DNA of 5,320 nucleotides. It comes from an uncultured Clostridia bacterium. Its GTDB lineage: Bacteria > Bacillota > Clostridia > Christensenellales > Borkfalkiaceae. Of the stretch, positions 1 to 4,845 are shown in pieces. Within the stretch, counting starts at the first letter, position 1. The number at the start of each line of letters is the position of its first letter. The translations under genes were made by a program, and so were the position numbers. The stretch covers positions 1 to 5,320 of the forward strand of contig CANQCA010000080.1 of the NCBI GenBank assembly GCA_947589585.1. Direction: 5' to 3'. Below the pieces are notes generated by a model. That model ran no database searches, was not told the origin of the DNA, and worked only from the letters and a program-made list of their open reading frames with translations.

Positions 1-686
1 GCCTGAATACGATAGTCGAGGGTGAGCTTTACATTGAGGCCGTCCGTTGCGGGAAGATATGCGGCCGAAGCGCCCTTCAGATCGACGCCGACAAGGTCGG
101 TGTCGAATAAGATCTCCCCGCTCTCCCCGCAAAGATAGGCATTGTAGAAGCCCTCGACGCCCGTCGTTCCCGAACGGTCGAAGGCGGTAAAGCCGATGAC
201 CTGCGAGGCGAGCGCCCCGTGGGGATAGATGCGTTCGTCGTTACGGGCGTAATACACCCCCTTCATCTCCTCGGATTCGATCTTTTCGATGAGCCCCTTT
301 TCCGCCCGCCGCACGATGACGATCTCTGATTTTGAACGGTCGGTGAGCTTTTCATACACTTCCTTATAAGAAGTGCCGATCGCCGAAGAGAGGATGCGTG
401 CGGCGGCATCGGCGTCTTCGACCGCGCTCGCACGCGCGTAGACGCTGAACATCGGGCTGTTGCCCGCGAGCAGTTCGCCGCTTCTGTCCACGATCTGCCC
501 CCTTCCCGCATTGACGGGGATCTCCCGCGTCCATTGGTCGATGGCGCGATAGTGCAGCTCGTCCTCCCAGATGACCTGTATGTAGAAAAATCTTCCGAGA
601 AAAACACAAAAAATAAAGGTTATCGCCGCGATCACGGCAAATAACCTCTTTTGTAGAACAGAAAGCGAAAAATCTTTCTTTTTTAT
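1..686 (-). CDS. Class B penicillin-binding protein (FtsI/PBP2/SpoVD type), N-terminal part
   Basis: This is the first 228 residues of a class B PBP, a membrane-anchored D,D-transpeptidase that cross-links peptidoglycan at the septum or spore cortex. A Lys-rich cytoplasmic tail (residues 2-14) leads into one membrane segment (about 15-38). The dimerisation/pedestal domain then shows GRGQIVDRSGELLAG (61-75), YPHGALASQVIGF (154-166) and a GTTGVEGFYN...LCGESG block (173-190). LTLDYRIQ (221-228) marks entry to the transpeptidase domain. The catalytic SxxK, SxN and KTG motifs lie beyond the window edge. The gene is 19 bp after the ftsL-like gene, as in dcw clusters. The start is odd: the frame is open back to a TGA at 732-734 but has no ATG, GTG or TTG before a GTG at 635, which is inside the membrane segment. 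An ATA at 684-686 sits 7 nt after GGAGGT, so I place the start there. FtsI (PBP2B) and SpoVD cannot be separated without the C-terminus. Confidence 0.9.
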   Translation of the reverse strand, partial: MKKKDFSLSVLQKRLFAVIAAITFIFCVFLGRFFYIQVIWEDELHYRAIDQWTREIPVNAGRGQIVDRSGELLAGNSPMFSVYARASAVEDADAAARILSSAIGTSYKEVYEKLTDRSKSEIVIVRRAEKGLIEKIESEEMKGVYYARNDERIYPHGALASQVIGFTAFDRSGTTGVEGFYNAYLCGESGEILFDTDLVGVDLKGASAAYLPATDGLNVKLTLDYRIQ

Positions 687-699
687 GAAGTTGACCTCC
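684..699 (-). promoter_or_regulatory. Shine-Dalgarno plus apparent AUA start codon of the PBP gene
   Basis: GGAGGT (694-699) is followed by a 7-nt spacer and then ATA AAA AAG AAA in the PBP frame. The spacing and the Lys-rich start fit a class B PBP cytoplasmic tail well, but the codon is ATA and not ATG. The only canonical in-frame alternative is GTG at 633-635, preceded by a weaker AGAGG. It would delete the basic tail and cut into the membrane anchor. Confidence 0.6.
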
Positions 700-705
700 G
701 GGGGC

Positions 706-1428
706 TCAGGCTTGAGGCGCGGACTGCCTGATCATGCCGCTGCGCTCTGCCCAAGCTGCGATGTTTTGGGGATCCTGCACGGCGGAGAGCTGATCCTTTA
801 CCTCGCTGCTCCTCTGTTCGAGCTCGAGGATCGCCGCCTTCTCGCTCTCGATGCGGGAATCCATGGAGCGCAGAACGCTCGAGTTTATCCAGATGACGGC
901 GACGGCCGCGAGAACGGCGGACATCACGACAAGAAGCGCCGCCTTGAGCTTGGTGGGAAGGGCGGCAAAAAAGCCCATTCTCGCCTCTTCGACCATCTCC
1001 TCTTCCGCACGGTTGAGCATTGCCATCGTCCGCGGGGTGGGAAGTGCATCTTCGCTCACGGATGCCATGGCGGGCGCTGCAGCCTGCGCGGCGGGAACAC
1101 TCATCACGAGATCCTCCGTCGCTTGGGGCATGCCGTCGAACAGGGTGCGTTTGCCCGCGGGGACGCGGTAGGCGTTGTAATCGCGAAGGCGCGCGGCATT
1201 ATCCGCATAAAGCGTTGCGGCAGGCGCATTCTCCGCGTAGGGCGCAGGTTGTGCGCTCTGTGCGGGATGGGGAGCGTAGTATTGGGGCGCAGGGCGGGGC
1301 CTTGTGTCCTCTTTTTCGGCGGGAGAAGCGCTATCGAGCAGTTTTCTGTAATTTTCGGAAATACGCTTCTGATGCTCTTCTTGCTCGGTCACATATCCGG
1401 TCTGTTTCTCTATAATCGCGTCTGCCAT
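706..1428 (-). CDS. ftsL: FtsL-like division protein with long cytoplasmic N-terminal extension
   Basis: This 240-residue protein is bitopic. It has a long N-terminal region (1-160) rich in Pro, Ala and Glu, one membrane segment (about 162-181), a short heptad-like coiled coil (about 183-217), and a tail DPQNIAAWAERSGM (219-232) that resembles the conserved end of FtsL/DivIC proteins. FtsL acts at the septum with DivIC/FtsB and DivIB/FtsQ and activates the FtsW-PBP pair. Placement between rsmH and a class B PBP is the standard ftsL position and carries much of the call, because FtsL proteins are poorly conserved. The cytoplasmic part is much longer than the usual few dozen residues. It contains a compact block at about 76-100 (DNAARLRDYNAY and GKRTLFDGM) that could be a docking motif. 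An AGGAGA site 6 nt before the ATG supports the start, which lies 45 bp after rsmH. Confidence 0.78.
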   Translation of the reverse strand: MADAIIEKQTGYVTEQEEHQKRISENYRKLLDSASPAEKEDTRPRPAPQYYAPHPAQSAQPAPYAENAPAATLYADNAARLRDYNAYRVPAGKRTLFDGMPQATEDLVMSVPAAQAAAPAMASVSEDALPTPRTMAMLNRAEEEMVEEARMGFFAALPTKLKAALLVVMSAVLAAVAVIWINSSVLRSMDSRIESEKAAILELEQRSSEVKDQLSAVQDPQNIAAWAERSGMIRQSAPQA

Positions 1429-1473
1429 GACGAATCTCCTTATTAAAAATATTCTCTCCGCCGCCCGTTCATG

Positions 1474-2400
1474 CTACAGTTTTTCGGCGACTCTGAGTTT
1501 TGCGCTCTTACTGCGCGGATTTTCGGCGATCTCCTCTTCGGATGCCGTGATGGGTTTTTTCGTGATCGGCTCGATCTCACGCTTCTTCCCGCATACGCAC
1601 ACGGGGAAGCTCTTGGGGCAGGTGCATGCCGTGGAGAGATCGCGCATGGCCTGCTTCACGATGCGGTCCTCGAGCGAATGGAAGGTAAGGATGCAGGCCC
1701 TTCCGCCCGGCTTCAGCCTACGGATGAGCCCTCTTACACATTCGCCGAGCCCGTCGAGTTCGCCGTTCACTTCGATCCTGATCGCTTGGAATACCTTTCT
1801 CGCACATGCCGCCGAGCGAAATTTCGGGGGGATTCCCTCTTCGACGAGCGCTTCGAGCTGCCCCGCCGTTTGAATGCGGCCATGTGCCCTCTCCCTTACG
1901 ATGTTGCGGGCGATCGAGGAGGAAAAACTCTCCTCTCCGTATTCACGGAAGATGCGCCCGAGCTGCGATTCGGAATACGTATTAACGACTTCCTCGGCGG
2001 TAAGCGCATTGCGGCGATCCATCCGCATATCCAGGGGCGCCTCCTTCATGCGATAAGAAAAGCCCCGCTCCCCGTCGTCGATCTGATGGGAGGATATACC
2101 GAAATCGAGTAAAAAACCATCGAGGTATCCGACGCCCTCCTCTTCGAGGACTTCCGAATAGTTTTTATAATCTGTTCTGTAGAGGGAAAATCTTCCTTGG
2201 AATGGTGCAAGCCTTTTCTCGGCCTCAGCGATCGCGTCACCGTCTTTATCCGTCCCGATCAGCCTTACGGCGGGATCGCTTTTGAGGATGGCCTCGCTGT
2301 GCCCCGCACCGCCCACCGTTCCGTCGAAGTACACGCCGCCGCTTTTGATCGCAAGCCCTTCGAGTACTTCGGAAAGAAGAACGGGAATATGGTAGGCCAT
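1474..2400 (-). CDS. rsmH: 16S rRNA (cytosine-1402-N4)-methyltransferase RsmH (MraW)
   Basis: This SAM-dependent enzyme methylates N4 of C1402 in the 16S rRNA decoding centre. The 308-residue length is normal for the family. The N-terminus MAYHIPVLLSEVLEGL is characteristic. The SAM-binding loop is FDGTVGGAGHS (25-35), followed by GTDKDGDAI (49-57). LLDFGISSHQIDDGERGFSY (97-116) and LDMRMD (123-128) are family signatures, as are RIFREYGEE (149-157) and TFHSLEDRIVK (239-249). A CxC...CxC pair (Cys259/261/268/270) near the C-terminus is a feature I associate with Bacillota RsmH. An ATG 33 bp upstream is in frame but lies inside mraZ. The start at 2400 gives the family N-terminus and leaves one base after the mraZ TGA. 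No strong separate Shine-Dalgarno is visible, so translation probably depends on termination-reinitiation from mraZ. Confidence 0.97.
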   Translation of the reverse strand: MAYHIPVLLSEVLEGLAIKSGGVYFDGTVGGAGHSEAILKSDPAVRLIGTDKDGDAIAEAEKRLAPFQGRFSLYRTDYKNYSEVLEEEGVGYLDGFLLDFGISSHQIDDGERGFSYRMKEAPLDMRMDRRNALTAEEVVNTYSESQLGRIFREYGEESFSSSIARNIVRERAHGRIQTAGQLEALVEEGIPPKFRSAACARKVFQAIRIEVNGELDGLGECVRGLIRRLKPGGRACILTFHSLEDRIVKQAMRDLSTACTCPKSFPVCVCGKKREIEPITKKPITASEEEIAENPRSKSAKLRVAEKL

Positions 2401-2401
2401 A

Positions 2402-2827
2402 TCAGAACCCGAGGATCTCGTAGGCGTCGGCAACGCTCATCTCCTCCTCGTCGGCGAGGAACTTCTCCTTCGCCCAGATCTCGATGAAATCGCCCATGCC
2501 GACGGTCACGACGTCTTTTTGGATGCCCGCCCGCGCACGCAACGTCTGGGAGAGCACCGTCCTGCCCTGCGAATCTTCTTCGACCTCTTCGATCTGGCTT
2601 AAGATCCTGCGCTTTGCGGCAAGCTTTTCAGGTTCGGCCGTCGTGATCGAGGAGAAGCGTTCGAGCCTTGCCTGAAGCGCGGACTCGGGAAGAACAAAGA
2701 TACATTTATCGGCATACGAAACGAAGTACAGCGTTTGCTTTTCGAAAGCATTCTTGTACTTCGCGGGGATCCTGATCCTGTTTTTCGCGTCGAGCGTATG
2801 GCTGACTTGTCCGCTCAAAAGCTTCAT
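2402..2827 (-). CDS. mraZ: Transcriptional regulator MraZ
   Basis: This 141-residue protein has the usual MraZ length and two tandem SpoVT-AbrB-like (swapped-hairpin) DNA-binding half-domains. The first centres on HTLDAKNRIRIPAKYK (10-25). The second centres on EEDSQGRTVLSQTLRARAGI (83-102) and VGMGDFIEIW (109-118). Both keep the D-x-x-x-R signature (DAKNR and DSQGR). MraZ forms ring-shaped oligomers and binds direct repeats in its own promoter, controlling the dcw operon. Here two AGTGG boxes lie over the -35 of the promoter just upstream. The gene is first in the cluster, with GAGG 5 nt before its ATG and a leader of about 33 nt inferred from the promoter position. It ends one base before the rsmH start. 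Confidence 0.97.
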   Translation of the reverse strand: MKLLSGQVSHTLDAKNRIRIPAKYKNAFEKQTLYFVSYADKCIFVLPESALQARLERFSSITTAEPEKLAAKRRILSQIEEVEEDSQGRTVLSQTLRARAGIQKDVVTVGMGDFIEIWAKEKFLADEEEMSVADAYEILGF

Positions 2828-2866
2828 CTTATCCTCTACTTCGCATCCGTTTGCCGAGATGATTAG

Positions 2867-2895
2867 AGTATATCATAAAAGTTGCCCACTGTCAA
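2867..2895 (-). promoter_or_regulatory. Sigma-A promoter of the mraZ-rsmH-ftsL-PBP operon
   Basis: On the minus strand TTGACA (2890-2895) is followed by a 17-bp spacer and TATACT (2867-2872), with TG one base before the -10 (extended -10). This is close to the full consensus. Transcription should start near 2860, giving a leader of about 33 nt before the mraZ ATG. The murI stop codon TGA occupies 2873-2875, immediately next to the -10 box, so this promoter is embedded in the end of the murI reading frame. Confidence 0.85.
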
Positions 2896-3730
2896 CCACT
2901 CTGGAGAATTTTTTTGAAAGAAATGAAAAATTTTTTGATGATGATTTGGAACAAATGTTTTCGAAAAAGATACATTTGTTCATTTTCCCACATTCTCCGA
3001 GAAAAATTACACGATTTTTTGTTTGTTTCTTACATTTATTGGCAATTTGGTCAAAATGGGTCATGTGTGGCCTCAAGTGGCGCTCAGTCCCTAAGTTCAG
3101 GAGAAATTTGAGCTGTGCGGCCGTCCCCTCCCCTCCGTCGAACACTTCTGCGCCGTAAAATGCGGCGATCTCATTGCGGTAAAAAGCGTAGTGCGTGCAG
3201 CCCAGAACGACGGCGTCGAAGGTCCCTTTGGGAAGGTGCTTTTCAAGCTCAAGCGGTTTGCCTCTGAGAAGCCGGTCCTCGATCGCCCCGGCGAGGCCAT
3301 CCGCCGCAAAGACGGTGATGCTCGCATGCGGGTGCGCCTTGATGAGTTTTCTGAGCCGTTCGCTTCCGGCCGTTCGCGGCGTGCACAGAACGAGGATACG
3401 GGAAAAATTTCTTGCCGCGGGGGCGACGGCGGGCTCCATGCCCACGATCGGGAAGGGAAATTTCTTCCGCATGCTTTCGAGGCAGACCGCGCTCGCCGTG
3501 TTGCATGCGAGGACGGCCGCATCAATTTTATGGCGGGCAAGAATCTGAAGTCCGCGCTCGGTAAGGCGTGCGATCTCCTCTTCCCCTTTGCTGCCGTAGG
3601 GGGCGTTTTGATTATCGCCGAAGTAAAAGTACGTAACAGAACATGTCGCCTTCAGACAAGCCTTGAGCACGGTAAGCCCGCCCGCGCCGCTATCGAAAAC
3701 GCCCACTTTGGGGCCATTTGCCATCCGCAT
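2873..3730 (-). CDS. murI: Glutamate racemase MurI (RacE) with atypical C-terminal tail
   Basis: This cytoplasmic, cofactor-independent racemase converts L-glutamate to D-glutamate for the peptidoglycan stem peptide. The N-terminus has VGVFDSGAGGLTVLKA (9-24) with the catalytic-site Asp13-Ser14. FGDNQNAPYGSKG follows at 37-49. VLACNTASAV (73-82) carries the first catalytic Cys76, and VLGCTHYAFY (175-184) the second, Cys178, with His180. FDGGEGTAAQLKFLL (197-211) matches the end of the conserved core. The last 70 or so residues are Lys/Asn/Ser/Phe-rich with several Cys. They are encoded by AT-rich DNA unlike the rest of the gene and do not clearly resemble a racemase C-terminus. The stop abuts the mraZ -10. 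The ATG at 3730 follows GAGGTG by 5 nt; the ATG at 3724 is possible. A weak TAAAAT (3749-3754) could be its -10, but no good -35 is seen. Confidence 0.93.
   Translation of the reverse strand: MRMANGPKVGVFDSGAGGLTVLKACLKATCSVTYFYFGDNQNAPYGSKGEEEIARLTERGLQILARHKIDAAVLACNTASAVCLESMRKKFPFPIVGMEPAVAPAARNFSRILVLCTPRTAGSERLRKLIKAHPHASITVFAADGLAGAIEDRLLRGKPLELEKHLPKGTFDAVVLGCTHYAFYRNEIAAFYGAEVFDGGEGTAAQLKFLLNLGTERHLRPHMTHFDQIANKCKKQTKNRVIFLGECGKMNKCIFFENICSKSSSKNFSFLSKKFSRVVDSGQLL
2886..2900 (-). promoter_or_regulatory. Probable MraZ operator: two AGTGG direct repeats
   Basis: Minus-strand AGTGG at 2896-2900 and AGTGG at 2886-2890 are spaced exactly 10 bp apart and flank or overlap the -35 TTGACA. 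Known MraZ operators are short G-rich (TGGG/GTGG-type) direct repeats with a period of about 10 bp just upstream of mraZ. Bound MraZ would block RNA polymerase here. Only two clear copies are seen, where three or more are common. Confidence 0.65.
2907..2937 (-). promoter_or_regulatory. AT-rich A-tract region upstream of mraZ promoter (possible UP element)
   Basis: Two A/T runs of 7 or more bases lie here (minus-strand cores AAAAAATTTTT and AAAAAAATT), about two helical turns apart and just upstream of the -35. Such tracts can contact the RNA polymerase alpha C-terminal domain or bend DNA. The call rests on composition and position only. Confidence 0.35.
2949..2981. repeat. 10-bp inverted repeat with 13-nt spacer in murI tail / mraZ upstream region
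   Basis: GAACAAATGT (2949-2958) and ACATTTGTTC (2972-2981) are perfect inverted arms separated by 13 nt, and the spacer itself begins with the palindrome TTTCGAAA (2959-2966). The symmetry could be an operator or an RNA hairpin. A T-run does not directly follow either arm, so it is not a standard terminator. A near copy of the right arm, TACATTTATT, lies at 3031-3040. Confidence 0.6.
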
Positions 3731-3785
3731 CTTCCCACCTCATTGCAAATTTTATGATTTTTTTGTCGCTTTGGTTGAAAAACAG

Positions 3786-3814
3786 TTTACAAAGCGTGGA
3801 TTTTATGTTAAAAT
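3786..3814 (+). promoter_or_regulatory. Sigma-A promoter of rpsT
   Basis: TTTACA (3786-3791), a 17-bp spacer and TAAAAT (3809-3814) with TG one base before the -10 make a good extended -10 promoter. It lies in the 125-bp divergent gap between murI and rpsT and predicts a leader of roughly 35 nt. Confidence 0.8.
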
Positions 3815-3855
3815 AAGCAAGGTTATCAAGAAAGGTCATCAAAGGAGTAAATACC

Positions 3856-4128
3856 GTGCCCAACATCAAGTCCGCCAAAAAGCGTGTTCTCGTCACCGAA
3901 AAGAAGACTTTGGAAAACAAGGCGATCAAATCCGCCCTCAAGACCCAGATCAAGAAGTTCCTCGCCGCCGTCAATGCAGGCGATAAGGCGCTTGCCGAAA
4001 AACTTCTTCCCGAGACTGTCTCGGCCATCGATTCCGCGGTCACCAAAGGGATCCTTCACAAGAACAACGCCGCAAACAAGAAGGCGAAACTCGCAAAGAA
4101 GCTCGACGCCCTCAAAGAAAAAGAGTAA
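3856..4128 (+). CDS. rpsT: 30S ribosomal protein S20
   Basis: S20 is a primary-binding small-subunit protein, a bundle of basic helices that binds 16S rRNA near the base of the body. The 90-residue product begins PNIKSAKKRV after the initiator and ends with the diagnostic block AIDSAVTKGILHKNNAANKK (57-76), with the expected excess of Lys and Ala. The start is GTG at 3856, preceded by AAAGGAG (3841-3847) with an 8-nt spacer. No ATG gives the correct N-terminus. It is a single-gene unit: its own promoter lies 42 bp upstream and a strong hairpin terminator starts 23 bp after the TAA. It is divergent from murI and convergent with the small membrane-protein operon. Confidence 0.98.
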   Translation: MPNIKSAKKRVLVTEKKTLENKAIKSALKTQIKKFLAAVNAGDKALAEKLLPETVSAIDSAVTKGILHKNNAANKKAKLAKKLDALKEKE

Positions 4129-4150
4129 CAAAAATCCGTAGGAAATGTTG

Positions 4151-4177
4151 AGACGTCCCCTCTCGGGGGCGTCTTTT
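4151..4177 (+). terminator. Rho-independent terminator of rpsT
   Basis: AGACG (4151-4155), a T-G pair, and CCCC (4157-4160) pair with GGGG (4165-4168) and CGTCT (4170-4174) around a TCTC loop. This gives about 10 bp of GC-rich stem followed by TTTT. It lies 22 nt after the rpsT stop codon. Confidence 0.88.
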
Positions 4178-4250
4178 CTGCTTTGCTCACGTTTATTGTA
4201 TGCGGGTCAAGGAAAAGAAGGTGAGGGAAAAAGGAAGGTCGGCTGTCTTG

Positions 4251-4340
4251 GCTCCCCCTTTGAGGGGGAGCTGTCACCGTGGGTGACTGAAGGGGTGTCG
4301 CTTGATCAACCACCCCTTTTATTCCCCCTCCTCGAGGAGG
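4251..4340. repeat. Composite palindromic intergenic element (four successive hairpins)
   Basis: Four inverted repeats follow each other with almost no gap. GCTCCCCCT/AGGGGGAGC at 4251-4271 has a 3-nt loop. GTCACC/GGTGAC at 4273-4287 has a 3-nt loop. AAGGGGTG/CACCCCTT at 4290-4318 has a 13-nt loop that contains TTGATCAA. A perfect 14-bp palindrome CCTCCTCGAGGAGG lies at 4327-4340. The wording (GGCTCCCCCTTTGAGGGGGAGCTGTCACC-like, then GTGACTGA) resembles interspersed palindromic elements I recall from Clostridia intergenic regions. No transposase or terminal duplication is visible, so a passively mobilised REP- or MITE-like unit is an inference. Confidence 0.75.
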
Positions 4341-4361
4341 TGGTCTCGAACTTCGTACTTC

Positions 4362-4448
4362 GGGATTCTTCGGCTACGCCTCAGAATGACGCGTTTGCCA
4401 TGGGGATCCTCTCGGCTCTGCGAGCCTCGGGATGACACGTTTGACCAC
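4362..4448. repeat. Two tandem imperfect copies of a GGATTCTTC...CAGAATGAC-type palindromic unit
   Basis: Copy 1 starts GGGATTCTTCGGCT (4362) and runs through CAGAATGACGCGTTTGCCA to about 4400. Copy 2 starts GGGATCCTCTCGGCT (4403) and runs through GGGATGACACGTTTGACCA to about 4447. The copies share the opening, the central GGCT, the ATGAC and the CGTTTG tail, with a period of about 41 bp. Each has dyad symmetry (ATTCT/AGAAT in copy 1; ATCC/GGAT and GGCT/AGCC in copy 2). The unit resembles a widespread intergenic repeat whose conceptual translation reads like ILRFAQND. I recognise it from memory and have not searched for it. Confidence 0.7.
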
Positions 4449-4452
4449 GAAG

Positions 4453-4475
4453 AAAAAAAGCGCCCTGCGGGGCGC
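4453..4475 (-). terminator. Rho-independent terminator of the small membrane-protein operon
   Basis: On the minus strand GCGCCC (4470-4475) pairs with GGGCGC (4460-4465) around a 4-nt loop and is followed by seven T residues (4453-4459). It lies 18 nt after the stop of the last gene of the operon. On the plus strand the stem is followed only by a short mixed tail containing TTTT, so it could also give weak backup termination for rpsT. Confidence 0.88.
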
Positions 4476-4493
4476 CGAGTTTTCTATTATCCG

Positions 4494-4835
4494 TTATTTG
4501 CTTATACCCATAAGCGAGAGAGGCGTGCCGCCCGCTGAGACTTCGACGAGCGGCTTGAAGCCGCGAAGTTCGTAGTGCGCCTTGATTTGAACGCCCTCCA
4601 CCGTGGCGTGGAGCATGCAGATGCGCCCGCCGCCGTTTTCATCCTCCAATTTGCCGTCGATATATAGGTGGACGCTGCGCTGCGCAACTTCAAACACGAT
4701 TTCATGCGAGCGGAAATTGTAGATATATTTTCTGCGCAGCTTTTTGATCCAGACGATCTCTGCGGCTATCACCGCCGCCATGAGGCAGAACATGATCGAC
4801 GATACGACGATCGATATAATCGTACCATTATCCAT
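4494..4835 (-). CDS. Small single-pass membrane protein, paralogue of the upstream gene; function unknown
   Basis: I do not recognise this 113-residue protein. An N-terminal membrane segment (about 5-29, ending EIVWI) is followed by KKLRRKYIY and then a roughly 80-residue domain of alternating short polar and hydrophobic stretches that looks beta-rich. The basic residues after the segment predict that this domain is cytoplasmic. It is clearly related to the protein encoded just upstream, sharing KKL-x3-Y-x-Y, EIV, DG-x-L-x-D, LHA and a final V-x-x-x-AG-x-x-x-L-x-L pattern. The start at 4835 is chosen because AGGAGA (4842-4847) lies 6 nt before it and because it matches the paralogue's MDxxxII N-terminus. 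A longer reading from 4883 would overlap the upstream gene by 38 bp. The AGGAGA overlaps the upstream stop, which suggests coupled translation. It is the last gene before the operon terminator. Confidence 0.82.
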   Translation of the reverse strand: MDNGTIISIVVSSIMFCLMAAVIAAEIVWIKKLRRKYIYNFRSHEIVFEVAQRSVHLYIDGKLEDENGGGRICMLHATVEGVQIKAHYELRGFKPLVEVSAGGTPLSLMGISK

Positions 4836-4845
4836 GATTATTCTC

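Noticed and set aside
685..1446. 253-codon open frame on the plus strand
   Set aside because: It is antisense to the ftsL-like gene, whose product has a membrane segment, coiled coil, good ribosome-binding site and dcw context. The plus product is His/Gly/Arg-rich with no recognisable fold, a typical shadow in GC-rich DNA.
1471..2112. 213-codon open frame on the plus strand
   Set aside because: It is antisense to rsmH, which carries all family motifs. The plus product has no recognisable motif.
2400..2433. Upstream ATG at 2433 as the rsmH start
   Set aside because: It would add 11 residues (MPTPTRSSGSD) absent from the family and overlap mraZ by 32 bp. MAYHIPVLL at 2400 is the family N-terminus.
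3191..3757. 188-codon open frame on the plus strand
   Set aside because: It is antisense to the catalytic core of murI and runs past its start into the divergent promoter region. Its product is not recognisable.
3749..3777. Minus-strand promoter for murI
   Set aside because: TAAAAT at 3749-3754 could be a -10, but no hexamer 16-19 bp upstream resembles TTGACA well, so I did not list it as a feature.
4251..4448. CRISPR array
   Set aside because: The repeats are palindromic, of different families, imperfect and without regular unique spacers. No cas gene is present.
4145..4538. Short plus-strand frames across the intergenic repeats
   Set aside because: Their codons are the repeat units and terminator stems, with no ribosome-binding site or protein-like composition. 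The ILRLRLRMT-like peptide is a familiar artefact of translating such repeats.
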